DNA of 64,000 nucleotides from Aquamicrobium sp. LC103. Lineage in GTDB: Bacteria; Pseudomonadota; Alphaproteobacteria; Rhizobiales; Rhizobiaceae. The DNA is taken from contig NZ_LBCQ02000013.1 of NCBI RefSeq assembly GCF_001014615.2, positions 1-64,000 of the forward strand, read 5' to 3'. Positions 1 through 9,114 of this stretch are shown here, piece by piece. Every line of letters begins with the position of its first letter. Position 1 is the stretch's first letter. Below the pieces are notes generated by a model. It was not told the origin of the DNA, searched no databases, and saw only the letters and a program-made list of their open reading frames with translations. A program made the translations under genes and the position numbers.

Positions 1-451
1 CCTCGGCAGGAGGCCCGCCCCCAATGCTCCCTCGCACAATGGCGGCTCACTTCCTCCAAACGAAAAAATCGCGCCTGCCTTTCGGCTGTGGGGCGATAGC
101 TAAAGGGGCTCTCGATATGACAGGGATCGATCTTTCGGCAATTGAAGACGCCTTTACGTCTCCCCGGAAGCTTGCCACTCCTAAGGTTTAAGGTAGTTCC
201 CGATGGTGGCGCGCTTGCCTGTTAATGCAGCTTGAGGAAACCTTCGTCCAACTCATGAAGCTATTTAGCCCGCCAACGCGTTATTTAGCGAAAAGCGATG
301 GCCGATAAGAAACGTTTTGTTGATCTCGCCTCGCCGATGCGACGCAGCAGGTCCGCCATATGTTTCTGCGCATGGATCTGGCCCTATCAGGTGAGCGCAA
401 GCTTAGCCGTGCCCACCGACGTTTGAATGCACACGGAAGGATGGCAGAGCT
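1..451. other. no recognisable gene
   Basis: I see no supported coding region here. A 42-codon reading frame starts at 298 on the plus strand (MADKKRFVDLAS...), but it has no recognisable domain and no convincing ribosome binding site. The stretch lies downstream of the leftward aminotransferase gene and may hold its 3' end signals or degraded sequence. Confidence 0.5.
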
Positions 452-1561
452 TCATAAACTGCTCGCCATGCGATCGACTGCCTCGATCAGAGTGGCGCGG
501 GTGCAGCCGAAGTTGAGGCGGATGAACTGGCCGTAGGCGGTGCCGAAATCGGTGCCGGCGCTGAAGGCGGCCTTGGCGTGGTTGAGGAAATGCTCTGCGG
601 GGTTGTCGAGGCCTAGACCCGAGCAATCAAGCCAGGCGAGATAGGTCGCCTCGGGTAGTTGCATGGTGACGCCGGGGAGGCGTTCCGACACGGCACTGGC
701 AAGATAGTTGCGATTACCCTCCAGGTAAGTCACTACACCGTCGCGCCAATCCGTAGCGTCGCGGAAGGCGGCCAGCGTGGCTTCGAGGCCCAATATGTTG
801 ACGCTATCCACCATCCCGAGGCGCGAGCCTTCGAAACGCTGGCGCAGTTCCGGGTTCTGCACGATAGCAAAGGCCGTCTTGAGACCGGGAATGTTGTAGG
901 TCTTGGCGGCCGACATAAGCGTGATGCAGCGGTCGGCTATGGTCGGATGCAGGCTGGCAATGGGGATGTGGCGCCGGCCATCATAGACCAGCTCGCAGTG
1001 GATTTCGTCGGAAATGATCGGCCTGTCGTTCGTCGCCTCGGCCAGCGCCAAGAGATCGCTGCGATCATAGACCTTGCCGGTGGGGTTATGCGGATTGCAC
1101 AGCAACATGGCATCGGCGCGATCCAGCAGGCCCTGCTGTTCGGCGATGGGGCGATCGACCCGGATGTCGATCGCTTCGAGCGACCATTGCCGGGGCGTAT
1201 TGAGAATAGGACGATAGATCGGGGTTTGGATGGCGAGACGCTGCCCGGGCTCGAGCAGTGCCTTGATGGCCATGTTAAAGCCGGGCTCCACCCCGGGCAG
1301 GAAGACCACGTCCTCCGCCCGGATCGACCAGCCATATTTTGTCGCCATGTCCGAAACGATCTGGTCGCGCAGTTCGGGACTGGCCGAGCAATAGCCGAAT
1401 ACCGGATGCTGGAGCCGTCGGGTGATGGCTTCGACGATGGCGGGCGCCGCGGCAAAATCCATGTCCGCCACCCACATTGGCAGCACGCCGGGAGGATATT
1501 TGCTCCACTTGTTGCTGCCGGTGTTGCGGCGATCGATGCTGGCGTCGAAATCGAAAGACAC
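452..1561 (-). CDS. PatB/MalY-type PLP aminotransferase (C-S beta-lyase)
   Basis: This 369-residue fold-type I PLP enzyme resembles MalY/PatB cystathionine beta-lyases. It keeps the family N-terminus (WVADMDF near 31-37), the CNPHNPTGK segment (155-163), the SDEIH segment (184-188) and the Schiff-base lysine in SAAKTYN (Lys220). Family members cleave C-S bonds of cysteine conjugates or cystathionine to a thiol, pyruvate and ammonia, in the cytoplasm. The start is GTG at 1561, two bases after the SDR stop, so it is the last gene of a five-gene leftward operon with hydantoin-type enzymes. Its presence beside a rhodanese gene hints that the substrate carries sulfur; that is inference. A plain transaminase role cannot be excluded. 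Confidence 0.87.
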   Translation of the reverse strand: MSFDFDASIDRRNTGSNKWSKYPPGVLPMWVADMDFAAAPAIVEAITRRLQHPVFGYCSASPELRDQIVSDMATKYGWSIRAEDVVFLPGVEPGFNMAIKALLEPGQRLAIQTPIYRPILNTPRQWSLEAIDIRVDRPIAEQQGLLDRADAMLLCNPHNPTGKVYDRSDLLALAEATNDRPIISDEIHCELVYDGRRHIPIASLHPTIADRCITLMSAAKTYNIPGLKTAFAIVQNPELRQRFEGSRLGMVDSVNILGLEATLAAFRDATDWRDGVVTYLEGNRNYLASAVSERLPGVTMQLPEATYLAWLDCSGLGLDNPAEHFLNHAKAAFSAGTDFGTAYGQFIRLNFGCTRATLIEAVDRMASSL

Positions 1562-1563
1562 GG

Positions 1564-2292
1564 CTAAAGTCCCCGGATCAGGCCGCCATCGACGCGGAGC
1601 ATGCTGCCGGTGACATAGCTGGCCTGCCGGCTGGCGAGAAAGGCCACGACGGCGCCGAATTCCTCGGGGCGGCCATAGCGGCCGGTCGGGATCTCTTGGC
1701 GCGACGCCTCTTGCACGGCTTCGATTGTGCTGCCGGTTCGGCTGGCCTTGCCGCTATCGAGTTCGCGCACCCGATCGGTGTCGATACGGCCGGGAAGCAC
1801 CATGTTGACAGTGATGCCGTGCCTGGCGACCTCGCCGGCCAGGGTCTTGGACCAGCCGGCAATGGCACCGCGGACCGTATTGGAGAGGGCTAGGCCCGGA
1901 ATGGGTGCGACGACGCCGGAGGATCCAATCGTGATGATACGGCCCGATTGGCGCTCGATCATCTGCGGCAGCAGCGCATCGGTGATGGCAAAGAGCGACA
2001 TAGCCATGGCCTGGAAAGCCGCGAGCCAGTCGGCGTTGGTCTGTCCCTGGGCCGGGCCGGCCTTGGGGCCGCCGCTGTTGTTGACCAGGATGTCGACGCC
2101 ACCCTCAGCGCGCACCCGTTCGATCAGGGCGGCGACCGAGGCGGTGTCGGTCAGGTCGACCTTGTAGGCGCCTGAGCGCGAGGCCGCCAGCACCGTTGCG
2201 CCTTCGGCTTCGAGCGCCGAAGCGATTGCGGCGCCGAGGCCGCGGCTGCCGCCGAGAACCAGGGCGCGCTTGCCCCCAAGACCCAAATCCAT
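1564..2292 (-). CDS. SDR family oxidoreductase with degenerate active site
   Basis: This is a 242-residue short-chain dehydrogenase/reductase. The N-terminal nucleotide-binding motif is GGSRGLGAA (about 14-22), NNSGG follows near 87, and the C-terminus VTGSMLRVDGG is typical of FabG-like SDRs. The usual catalytic YxxxK is not present: the matching segment reads PGLALSNTVRGAIAGW, with neither Tyr nor Lys in register. A known FabG-like SDR subgroup shows the same loss, so NAD(P)-dependent redox chemistry may be altered. It overlaps the upstream dapA-like gene by ATGA, which indicates translational coupling inside the catabolic operon. Substrate unknown. Confidence 0.87.
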   Translation of the reverse strand: MDLGLGGKRALVLGGSRGLGAAIASALEAEGATVLAASRSGAYKVDLTDTASVAALIERVRAEGGVDILVNNSGGPKAGPAQGQTNADWLAAFQAMAMSLFAITDALLPQMIERQSGRIITIGSSGVVAPIPGLALSNTVRGAIAGWSKTLAGEVARHGITVNMVLPGRIDTDRVRELDSGKASRTGSTIEAVQEASRQEIPTGRYGRPEEFGAVVAFLASRQASYVTGSMLRVDGGLIRGL

Positions 2293-3218
2293 CAGCCGAG
2301 ATCCTTCAATTTGCTTTCCTGTCGGGCAATAAGCCGGTCGACATCGGCCACTGCCTTCGGTGCCAGGGGCGCGCCGGGGCGGCGTTGCGCCGGGCTGGTG
2401 ATGGCTCCGCGCTTGTGCAGCGTGTGCTTGCGGACCGCAAGGCCCAGGCCCGGCTGCTGTTCATAGCGCACCAGCGGCAGGTAGGCGTCGAAAATATCCT
2501 GCGCCCGCTCCATGTCGCCGGCCCCGGCAAGACGAACCACATCGACCATCATTTCGGGGAAGGCGAAGCCGGTCATGGCGCCATCGGCGCCGCGTTCCAT
2601 CTCCTCGGGCAGGAAGACCCCGCCATTGCCGCAGAGGACGGATAGCCGGCGACGCCCCTTTGCCTCGGCGGCGCGAATGTCAGAAATCTTGGCGAGGCCG
2701 GGCCAGTCCTCATGTTTCAGCATGACGATGGAAGGCATGGCTTCGACGATCCTACCCAGCAGCGACGAGCTGATGTGAATTCCGGTGACAAGTGGGAAAT
2801 CCTGCAGCACGACCGGCACGTCGGTTCCGATGGTGTCGATGACGGTCTGGTAATAGGAAAAGATCTGGTCGTCGGTCTTGAGCGTGCCAGGCGGGGCAAC
2901 CATCACGCCAGCAGCGCCCAGATCCATCACCGCCTTGGTCAATTCGTCGATGGCGGCAAGACCGGGCGCGGAGACGCCGACGACGATCGGCTTGCCATTG
3001 GCGCGGGCCAAGGTGCGTCGGGTGATATCCAGCGCCTCGGTTTGGGTCAGCTTGGGCGCTTCGCCCATCATGCCTAGTATGGTCAGGCCATCGGCCCCTT
3101 TGTCGAAATAGAAATCGGTGGCGCTATCCACGCTCGCCATATCCACCGCCAAGGTGTCAGTGAACGGAGTGACGGCAATGACGAAAACGCCCTTGCTCTG
3201 GGGGGTGATCAACGGCAT
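2292..3218 (-). CDS. dihydrodipicolinate synthase/N-acetylneuraminate lyase family protein
   Basis: This 308-residue TIM-barrel Schiff-base aldolase/dehydratase starts at MPLITPQSKG (ATG at 3218, just after the hydantoinase stop); a longer in-frame extension would run into the upstream gene. The catalytic lysine is in VMLKHEDW (Lys168). The DapA signature GTTGE is replaced by GMMGE, and the YNxP segment by QDFP. It is therefore probably not lysine-pathway DapA but one of the catabolic members, which cleave or dehydrate 2-keto acids. It sits third in the hydantoinase operon, so it may act on a carbon skeleton released after ring opening; that is inference. Confidence 0.85.
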   Translation of the reverse strand: MPLITPQSKGVFVIAVTPFTDTLAVDMASVDSATDFYFDKGADGLTILGMMGEAPKLTQTEALDITRRTLARANGKPIVVGVSAPGLAAIDELTKAVMDLGAAGVMVAPPGTLKTDDQIFSYYQTVIDTIGTDVPVVLQDFPLVTGIHISSSLLGRIVEAMPSIVMLKHEDWPGLAKISDIRAAEAKGRRRLSVLCGNGGVFLPEEMERGADGAMTGFAFPEMMVDVVRLAGAGDMERAQDIFDAYLPLVRYEQQPGLGLAVRKHTLHKRGAITSPAQRRPGAPLAPKAVADVDRLIARQESKLKDLG

Positions 3219-3231
3219 GGCACAGTCCTGT

Positions 3232-4587
3232 TCAGGCAAACCAGTGGGAATTGCGGCGCGGAGCATATTTGCCGTCGCCGGGTTTATTGACGATTTCGAT
3301 GCCGTCCCAGGCGAGCTTACCGCCCACATAGGTGCGGGCTACCCGGCACTCGAAATACCGCCCATTGAAGGGGCTCCAGTTAAGCTCGTCATGCGCCCTG
3401 GTTTCGTCCCAGACCATCGGTTCGGGTGAAATCACGGCGATGTCGGCATCGGCCCCAGGTTGCAGAACGCCTTTTTCCGGCCAGAGCCCGAAGAAGCGGG
3501 CAGGGCGTTCGCAAAGCTGCTGCACCGTCAGTGTCAAGGCATCGAGATTGCGCTGCATGGCGCCGGTATAGAATGCGGGAAGCAGCGTTTCGAGGCCTGG
3601 GACACCGGCCCCAGCATCGAAAATCGAGGGAGTGAGCTTGTTGTCGATCGGCCAGCTGGAATGGTCGGAACTGACGAAGGCGACACGGCCTGACGCCACA
3701 TCGTCCCAGAGTTTTTCGATCTGGCCGGGGCGGATGGGCGGATTGACCTTCATACGCGCGCCCAGGTCGCCATCCACGTCCGGATCAAACCAGAGATAGT
3801 GTACGCAGAGCTCGCCGGTTGAGCGGAAGCCGTCGCGGCGATAGTTTTCAACCAGATGGAAACCGCGTGTCGATGTCAGGTGCACGATATGGGCGTGGGC
3901 ACCCGACAAGGCTCCGAGCTCGAGGAAATGCGCGGTGGAAGCTTGCTCGGCCGAGAGCGGCCGGCTCGATGAATGCGCCTCGATACCGTTGTAGCCGGCG
4001 GCACGAGCGCGTGCGATGCGGGCGCGGACGATTTCCTGGTCTTCGTTGTGAATTCCCAACGGCACGTCGGTCGGCGCCAGGGCTTCGAACAGGTCGAGCA
4101 ATTGATCGGCGGCGATACGCGGGAATCGGGTAGGGCTCGATTCGAAGCCGGAAATTTTGAAGGCCACGACGCCACCTTCGATCAGTGGCAGGACGGAGGA
4201 CATGTCCTGGCCCGGCATGACCGTGCCATAGAGGGCGACATTGGCGTGGGCATGTTCGGCAATGGCGCGCGTCTTGTCGTCTAGCCGTTCTGTGGTGTTG
4301 AGCGGCGCCGGGTAATCGTAGGGCATGTCGATGATGGTGGTGACGCCGCCGGCAACGGCGGAGCGCGTGGTCGAGGCGATGCCCGGAAGGCCGCCATAGC
4401 TGCCCGCATGGGTCTGGCCGTCGATGACGCCGGGGATGATATAGGCACCCTTGGCGTCGAACGTAATGGCGGCATCGGGCACCTGGCCGTTGCCGATCGC
4501 GGCGATCCTGTCCCCTTTGATTGCAATCCAGCCATCGGAAATCGGGCCGGTCGGCGTTACCACCGTCCCCAGGATCACCTCATCCAT
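3232..4587 (-). CDS. dihydropyrimidinase/allantoinase-like cyclic amidohydrolase with altered metal motif
   Basis: This 451-residue member of the amidohydrolase superfamily is closest in form to hydantoinase, allantoinase and dihydroorotase, which open cyclic amide rings. Expected metal and active-site positions are mostly visible: carboxylated lysine in VVAFKISGF (Lys144), His180 in GIHNED, His236 in HIVHLTS and Asp308 in SSDHSSW. The first metal motif, normally DxHxH, reads D56-G-Q58-T-H60, so the first histidine is glutamine. This could mean a mononuclear or differently liganded site, or a changed reaction. It lies between a hydantoin racemase-like gene and a DapA-like gene, which supports a role in catabolism of a hydantoin- or ureide-like ring. 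Confidence 0.86.
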   Translation of the reverse strand: MDEVILGTVVTPTGPISDGWIAIKGDRIAAIGNGQVPDAAITFDAKGAYIIPGVIDGQTHAGSYGGLPGIASTTRSAVAGGVTTIIDMPYDYPAPLNTTERLDDKTRAIAEHAHANVALYGTVMPGQDMSSVLPLIEGGVVAFKISGFESSPTRFPRIAADQLLDLFEALAPTDVPLGIHNEDQEIVRARIARARAAGYNGIEAHSSSRPLSAEQASTAHFLELGALSGAHAHIVHLTSTRGFHLVENYRRDGFRSTGELCVHYLWFDPDVDGDLGARMKVNPPIRPGQIEKLWDDVASGRVAFVSSDHSSWPIDNKLTPSIFDAGAGVPGLETLLPAFYTGAMQRNLDALTLTVQQLCERPARFFGLWPEKGVLQPGADADIAVISPEPMVWDETRAHDELNWSPFNGRYFECRVARTYVGGKLAWDGIEIVNKPGDGKYAPRRNSHWFA

Positions 4588-4588
4588 G

Positions 4589-5251
4589 TCAGTGCGCCTT
4601 CATGCGGTATTGAAGATCAAGGGTGGTGCAGGCAAGGGCGACGCCTGCCTGCACCGGATCGACGATGGGCAGCCCAAGGGCTTCTTCCATGGCCGCGCGA
4701 TAGCTGCCGAGGCCGGCGCAGCCGAGAATGACGACGTCGGCGCCGTCTTCGTCACGCAGCTTGCGGCCCGTGCGGACCACGGTTTCGACCACGTCTGTCG
4801 CCATAAGTTGGGGAATAGTCATGTCGATGGAACGGTCACCGGCGAGCCGGCCATCGATCCTGAGCGTCTTGAGATAGTGCAAGTGTCGCTCAATCGAGGA
4901 GGGGCCGAGCGAGACGATGCCGAAATGCTGTCCAAGGCCGAGGGCGGCCAGATAGGCAGCTTCGGCGATGCCGATCACCGGGCGCGATGTTGCGGCGCGC
5001 ACCTGTTCGATTCCGGGGTCGGAAAAACAGCTCAGCACATAGGCATCGGCCTGGTGCTCGCCAATCCGCTCGATGATGTTGGGGATGACCATTTCAACAT
5101 GCGCATTGGTCTCGATGCCCGGCGGGGACTTGGCCAGCTCGGTTAGCTTGATGTCATGACGGCTGTTGCCGGTGACAATCGACAGACAGTCCTGCATGGA
5201 CCGCGTCACCGATGGCGAACTGTTGGGATTGATGACAAGGATGGATGCCAC
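4589..5251 (-). CDS. Asp/Glu/hydantoin racemase family protein
   Basis: This 220-residue cofactor-independent racemase family protein has the two expected catalytic cysteines, Cys75 in YVLSCFSDPG and Cys178 in VILGCAGLGSY. The N-terminus ILVINPNSSPSVT is typical of HyuE-like hydantoin racemases and allantoin racemases. The likely start is GTG at 5251. It is the first gene of the leftward operon, directly after operator-like site A. Together with the ring-opening enzyme next door it suggests that both stereoisomers of a five-membered ring substrate are used. Aspartate racemase or maleate isomerase relatives are alternatives, less likely in this context. Confidence 0.88.
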   Translation of the reverse strand: MASILVINPNSSPSVTRSMQDCLSIVTGNSRHDIKLTELAKSPPGIETNAHVEMVIPNIIERIGEHQADAYVLSCFSDPGIEQVRAATSRPVIGIAEAAYLAALGLGQHFGIVSLGPSSIERHLHYLKTLRIDGRLAGDRSIDMTIPQLMATDVVETVVRTGRKLRDEDGADVVILGCAGLGSYRAAMEEALGLPIVDPVQAGVALACTTLDLQYRMKAH

Positions 5252-5279
5252 AGCCGGAGTCTCGCATTGAATATTCCAC

Positions 5280-5291
5280 GTAATATACTAC
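5280..5291. promoter_or_regulatory. operator-like site A (shared by the locus)
   Basis: GTAATATACTAC is nearly its own reverse complement (GTAGTATATTAC). It lies 29-40 bp before the racemase start codon, in the divergent region with the GntR gene. Very similar words occur before the ABC ATPase/rhodanese pair (7971-7982) and before the binding-protein gene (9045-9056). It is a candidate binding site for the GntR protein encoded at 5406-6095. Confidence 0.65.
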
Positions 5292-5405
5292 AGTTCAGGG
5301 GGCGTCAAAGCAGTTTGCAGCCCTGATAGCCAAACCGTGATGCTTGCCTTATGTTGAGGCAATCACAGAAGAATCGGGCCTTTCCGGCCTTTTGAGGACG
5401 TTTCC

Positions 5406-6095
5406 GTGTCAATCACTGGTTCGCCGGATAAGCCCAAGAAGTCACTGACCGATCAAGCCTATGGAGCATTGCGGCAACGGATCATTACCGGGGTCCTGCC
5501 GCCCGGCCGGGAGATGAGCGAGCTGGAGCTGGCCGACGAATTGTCGATGAGCAAGACACCGGTGCGCGAGGCTCTGTCGCGGCTGGGCGTCGAAGGTCTG
5601 GTCGAAGCTTTTCCGCGCCGTGGCTATCGCGTCACCAGCGTGACGGTCAAGGACATGAACGACCTTTTCGCAGTGCGCGCCATGCTAGAGGGCACGGCCG
5701 GCGCACTGGCTGCCGTCAACCTCACCGAAGCGGAACTTGAGCGACTCGATGCCCTGGCCGATGCCAGCTATATCCGCGGCGAGAACATCAGCACTCAATC
5801 ATTCGTCAAGGCCAACGAGGATTTTCACTCGGCCATTGCCCAGGCAACGCGCAATCCGCGCCTGCACAATCTAGTGGTTAGCCATCTTGAGGAATGCGGG
5901 CGGTTCTTTTACATGGGCGCCCAGGCGCGCGACGTGAATCCGGAAACGACCAACGATCATCATCGCATCGTCGCCGTGTTGCGCGAGCGCGATCCGGAGC
6001 GGGCCCGCACCGCCATGATCGAACACAACGAAAATACCCGCCAGGGCCTATTGCGCGCGCTTCTCGACCAATCGGACAGCACGCTGTCCTTCTAG
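5406..6095 (+). CDS. GntR family transcriptional regulator, FCD type
   Basis: This 229-residue regulator has an N-terminal winged helix (about 13-80: LTDQAYGALRQRII, MSKTPVREALSRL, GLVEAFPRRGYRV) and a C-terminal all-helical FCD ligand-binding domain with metal-binding type histidines (DFHSAIAQ, NDHHRIV, IEHNENT). The start is GTG at 5406. It is transcribed away from the racemase operon and lies in the centre of the locus. The recurring ATATRCTAC-containing sites in three intergenic regions are the obvious candidate targets, so it likely controls the entire locus in response to the substrate or an intermediate (inference). Its stop is one base from the convergent ABC ATPase stop. Confidence 0.92.
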   Translation: MSITGSPDKPKKSLTDQAYGALRQRIITGVLPPGREMSELELADELSMSKTPVREALSRLGVEGLVEAFPRRGYRVTSVTVKDMNDLFAVRAMLEGTAGALAAVNLTEAELERLDALADASYIRGENISTQSFVKANEDFHSAIAQATRNPRLHNLVVSHLEECGRFFYMGAQARDVNPETTNDHHRIVAVLRERDPERARTAMIEHNENTRQGLLRALLDQSDSTLSF

Positions 6096-6096
6096 C

Positions 6097-7941
6097 TCAG
6101 GCGGCGGCCCATTCGGCACCCGGCGTCTGCACGATGTGGCCGGGGGAGATTTCTCGATAGTCGCGGTTCGGCCGCACATAGCCGAGCGAGCGAACCGGGC
6201 TGCGGATTTCGTCATTGTCGGGCACGCGTCGTAAATGGCGGCGGGTAGGATCGGCCACGGGCACGGCCGACAGCAGCTTTTTGGTATACGGGTGCTGCGG
6301 ATTGCCGAAAATCTCCGCCCGCGGCCCGATCTCGACGATCTCGCCAAGATACATCACCGCGACGCGATGGCTGACGCGCTCCACCACGGCCATGTCATGG
6401 GAAATGAACAGGTAGGCGAGGCCGAGCCGCTGCTGCAATTCCAGCATTAGGTTCACCACCTGCGCCTTGACCGAAACGTCGAGGGCCGAAACGGCTTCGT
6501 CGGCGACGATCAGGTTTGGGTTGAGCGCCAACGCCCGGGCGATGGCGACACGCTGGCGCTGGCCACCGGAGAACTCGTGCGGAAAGCGTTGCGCCATGTC
6601 CGCGCCGAGCCCGACGCGTCTGAGAAGTTCGGTGACCCGCTCGTTCACGTTCGCTCGTGTCTCCAGCTTATGGGCCAGAAGCGGTTCGGCAATGGCTTCG
6701 CCGATGCGCATGCGCGGATTGAGGCTCGAAAACGGATCTTGAAAGATCATCTGCATATGCTTGCGTCGCGCATTGAGCGTGCGCTTGGGCAGGCTGAGAA
6801 TGTCTTCGCCTGCGACCCGGATCGTGCCGCTGATCGGCTCGATCAGCCGCAGCACCGAGCGCCCGGTCGTCGACTTCCCACAGCCGGATTCGCCGACTAG
6901 TGAAAGAGTCTCGCCCTTCCGCACGGTGAAGCTGACGTCCTCGACGGCATGGACACGGCCCATCACCTTGCCGAATATGCCAGAGCGAATATCGAAACGG
7001 GTGGTGAGATGTTCGACCTCGAGGGCGGGCTCGGGCTGCACCGTGTCGGTGCTCATCGGGGCAGGGGTAGTCACGCCGGTGGCGACGTCGATGATCGGAA
7101 AGGCGGTGGGTTGGCTCTGCTCGGCCATCGAGCCCAGTTGCGGCACTGCGGCCAGCAGGGCGCGCGTATAATTCTGCTGCGAGCGGGCGAAGATGTTTTC
7201 GGTCGTGTCGGTTTCGAGTGCATGCGAGCGGAACATCACCACGGTGCGGTCTGCGATCTCGGCAACCACACCCATGTCGTGGGTGATGAACAGCACGCCC
7301 ATATTCTCTTCGCGCTGCAATTGCTTGATCAGCTCGAGGATCTGCGCCTGAATGGTGACGTCGAGTGCGGTGGTCGGCTCGTCGGCAATCAGGAGCCTCG
7401 GCTTGCAGGCCAGGGCCATGGCGATCATCACCCGTTGCAGCATACCGCCCGAGAGCTGGTGTGGATGTTCGTCGAAGCGCCGTGTGCCGGATGGAATGCG
7501 GACGCGGTCGAACAAGCGGATCGTTTCGGCGCGCGCCTCCCCCTTGCTCATGCCCCGGTGGCGGATCAGCGTTTCCGCCACTTGCCGGCCCACCGTCAGC
7601 ACCGGGTTGAGGCTGGTCATGGGCTCCTGGAAGATCATGCCGATGGCGTTGCCGCGCACCCGTCGCATCTCGGCTTCCGGCAAGTCGAGCAAGTTGCGCC
7701 TTTCGAGCAGCACCTTGCCGGTCACGCGGCTGGTTTTGGGCGGAAGCAGGCCCATGATCGAGAGCGCCGTGACGCTCTTGCCCGAACCGGACTCGCCGAC
7801 GACGGCCACGATCTCGTTGGCGCCGATATCGAAGCTGACGTCGTCGACGACCTTGTTCCACTTGCCATCGCGACGCAACTCTGTGGTCAAGTTCTGAACG
7901 GAGAGAATGGGCACGGGTTTGTCCTGGTCAGTAAGCTTCAT
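6097..7941 (-). CDS. dipeptide/oligopeptide-type ABC transporter ATP-binding protein, fused double ATPase
   Basis: At 614 residues this protein holds two complete ABC ATPase domains, like GsiA. The first has Walker A GESGSGKS (about 50-57) and signature LSGGM; the second has Walker A GESGCGKS (about 353) and signature FSGGQRQR. Each keeps a Walker B (LLIADEP, LIVADEA) and an H-loop. It should energise the DppB/DppC-type permeases encoded at 10750-12596, because no other ATPase gene belongs to that operon. It is transcribed leftward from a short divergent region containing operator-like site B and overlaps nothing. Confidence 0.93.
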   Translation of the reverse strand: MKLTDQDKPVPILSVQNLTTELRRDGKWNKVVDDVSFDIGANEIVAVVGESGSGKSVTALSIMGLLPPKTSRVTGKVLLERRNLLDLPEAEMRRVRGNAIGMIFQEPMTSLNPVLTVGRQVAETLIRHRGMSKGEARAETIRLFDRVRIPSGTRRFDEHPHQLSGGMLQRVMIAMALACKPRLLIADEPTTALDVTIQAQILELIKQLQREENMGVLFITHDMGVVAEIADRTVVMFRSHALETDTTENIFARSQQNYTRALLAAVPQLGSMAEQSQPTAFPIIDVATGVTTPAPMSTDTVQPEPALEVEHLTTRFDIRSGIFGKVMGRVHAVEDVSFTVRKGETLSLVGESGCGKSTTGRSVLRLIEPISGTIRVAGEDILSLPKRTLNARRKHMQMIFQDPFSSLNPRMRIGEAIAEPLLAHKLETRANVNERVTELLRRVGLGADMAQRFPHEFSGGQRQRVAIARALALNPNLIVADEAVSALDVSVKAQVVNLMLELQQRLGLAYLFISHDMAVVERVSHRVAVMYLGEIVEIGPRAEIFGNPQHPYTKKLLSAVPVADPTRRHLRRVPDNDEIRSPVRSLGYVRPNRDYREISPGHIVQTPGAEWAAA

Positions 7942-7970
7942 ACAACAACCAGCCGATGGCCAGTGTCAAC

Positions 7971-7982
7971 ATAATATGCTAC
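7971..7982. promoter_or_regulatory. operator-like site B
   Basis: ATAATATGCTAC matches site A at 10 of 12 positions. It lies in the 68-bp divergent gap, 30-41 bp before the ABC ATPase start (7941) and 28-39 bp before the rhodanese start (8010), so one bound regulator could control both genes. Confidence 0.6.
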
Positions 7983-8009
7983 GTGATATTTTAGATCGGA
8001 GTTTTTGCC

Positions 8010-8867
8010 ATGACCGACCCCATTCGCAGCACGGTGCTTGTCACTCCGGCCGAACTCAGGGCCATGATGGACGAGGAGCGCGATCTGGTGATCCTGGCGG
8101 TCCAGTCGATCAATCCCTATACCGGCGCCGACTCCATCCGCACCATAAGGGTGCCGGGCGCCATCGACACCGAAGCCTATAGCGATTTCCAGTCGCCATC
8201 TTCGCCAGAGCGCGGCGCGCGGCCATTGCCCGATATCGTGGACTTGCAGACCAAGGCACGGCGCTGGGGGCTTAGGCCGGAAGCCACGATCGTCGTCTAT
8301 GACAGCGACCGCAGCATGGTTGCGGCCCGTGCTTGGTGGGTGTTGCGCTGGGCGGGCCTGCCCGACGTGCGCGTACTCGATGGCGGAATGCCGGCATGGA
8401 TCGCTGCGGGCTTGCCTGTAGATGAAACGCCCGGCGTCGCGATTCCAAGCCAGATCGTCCTCAGCCCAGGACACATGCCCGAACTCAACGCCGACACTGC
8501 CTTGGCGTTGGCAGGTGACGGCGTTTTGCTCGATGCGCGGATCCGCCCCAATTATGTCGGTGGCCCGACCACTGCCGGCATGCCGGCGCGTGGACATATT
8601 CCAGGGGCCGTCAGTGCGCCCGCCCCGGACAACGTCACCGATTACGGCAATTTCGCGGATAGTGTCGCCCTCAAGGGCATCTACGAAGCCTTGGGGGTCG
8701 ATGGTACCAAGCCGGTCGGTGTGTATTGCGGCGCAGGGATGTCCGCCGCCCATTCCGTTCTGGCGCTTGCCGCCATTGGCGTGGAGGCGAGTCTCTATGT
8801 CGGCTCGTGGTCGCAATGGGCAGCGGATGCGGCACGCCAGGTCGTCCGTGGTGGTCGCCCGCGCTGA
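8010..8867 (+). CDS. sulfurtransferase, tandem rhodanese domains
   Basis: This 285-residue SseA/thiosulfate-sulfurtransferase-like protein has two rhodanese domains. The C-terminal one has the active-site loop YCGAGMSA with the catalytic cysteine; the N-terminal one contains the VYDSDRSMVAARAWW segment. There is no signal peptide, so it is cytoplasmic. The family transfers sulfane sulfur to a thiophilic acceptor. It stands between the ABC ATPase and binding-protein genes of the hydantoinase-type locus, and with the PatB-like C-S lyase it suggests handling of substrate-derived sulfur (inference). The start ATG at 8010 follows a weak GGAG-like sequence. Confidence 0.88.
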   Translation: MTDPIRSTVLVTPAELRAMMDEERDLVILAVQSINPYTGADSIRTIRVPGAIDTEAYSDFQSPSSPERGARPLPDIVDLQTKARRWGLRPEATIVVYDSDRSMVAARAWWVLRWAGLPDVRVLDGGMPAWIAAGLPVDETPGVAIPSQIVLSPGHMPELNADTALALAGDGVLLDARIRPNYVGGPTTAGMPARGHIPGAVSAPAPDNVTDYGNFADSVALKGIYEALGVDGTKPVGVYCGAGMSAAHSVLALAAIGVEASLYVGSWSQWAADAARQVVRGGRPR

Positions 8868-9044
8868 AGAATTTTCATTCCTGACTTACGTGCAACAGGG
8901 GATGAAATGTTTCAACCTGTTGGCAAGAACGCAAATTTTGAGGCGACAAAATATCGTCACGGCGCACACTATTTGTGCAACAACCGAACATTACTCAAAA
9001 TGAGAGCAGGCTCGCTTTACAGGCCTCGTTTCGTGGGATATTTC

Positions 9045-9056
9045 GTAGTATATCAG
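9045..9056. promoter_or_regulatory. operator-like site C
   Basis: GTAGTATATCAG matches the reverse complement of site A at 10 of 12 positions. It lies 59-70 bp before the start of the binding-protein gene. The rest of the 8868-9114 spacer shows no gene. Confidence 0.55.
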
Positions 9057-9114
9057 TAGAGATATGAAGCCAGCTGAAGCCGCAGTTCCTCGCTAGACCG
9101 CGAAAGGGTCACCG

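Noticed and set aside
298-426. 42-residue plus-strand peptide near the window start
   Set aside because: No ribosome binding site, domain or conservation evidence; length is compatible with chance.
6949-7974. 341-codon plus-strand frame opposite the double ATPase
   Set aside because: Antisense shadow of a high-GC gene with clear ABC motifs; no recognisable protein features.
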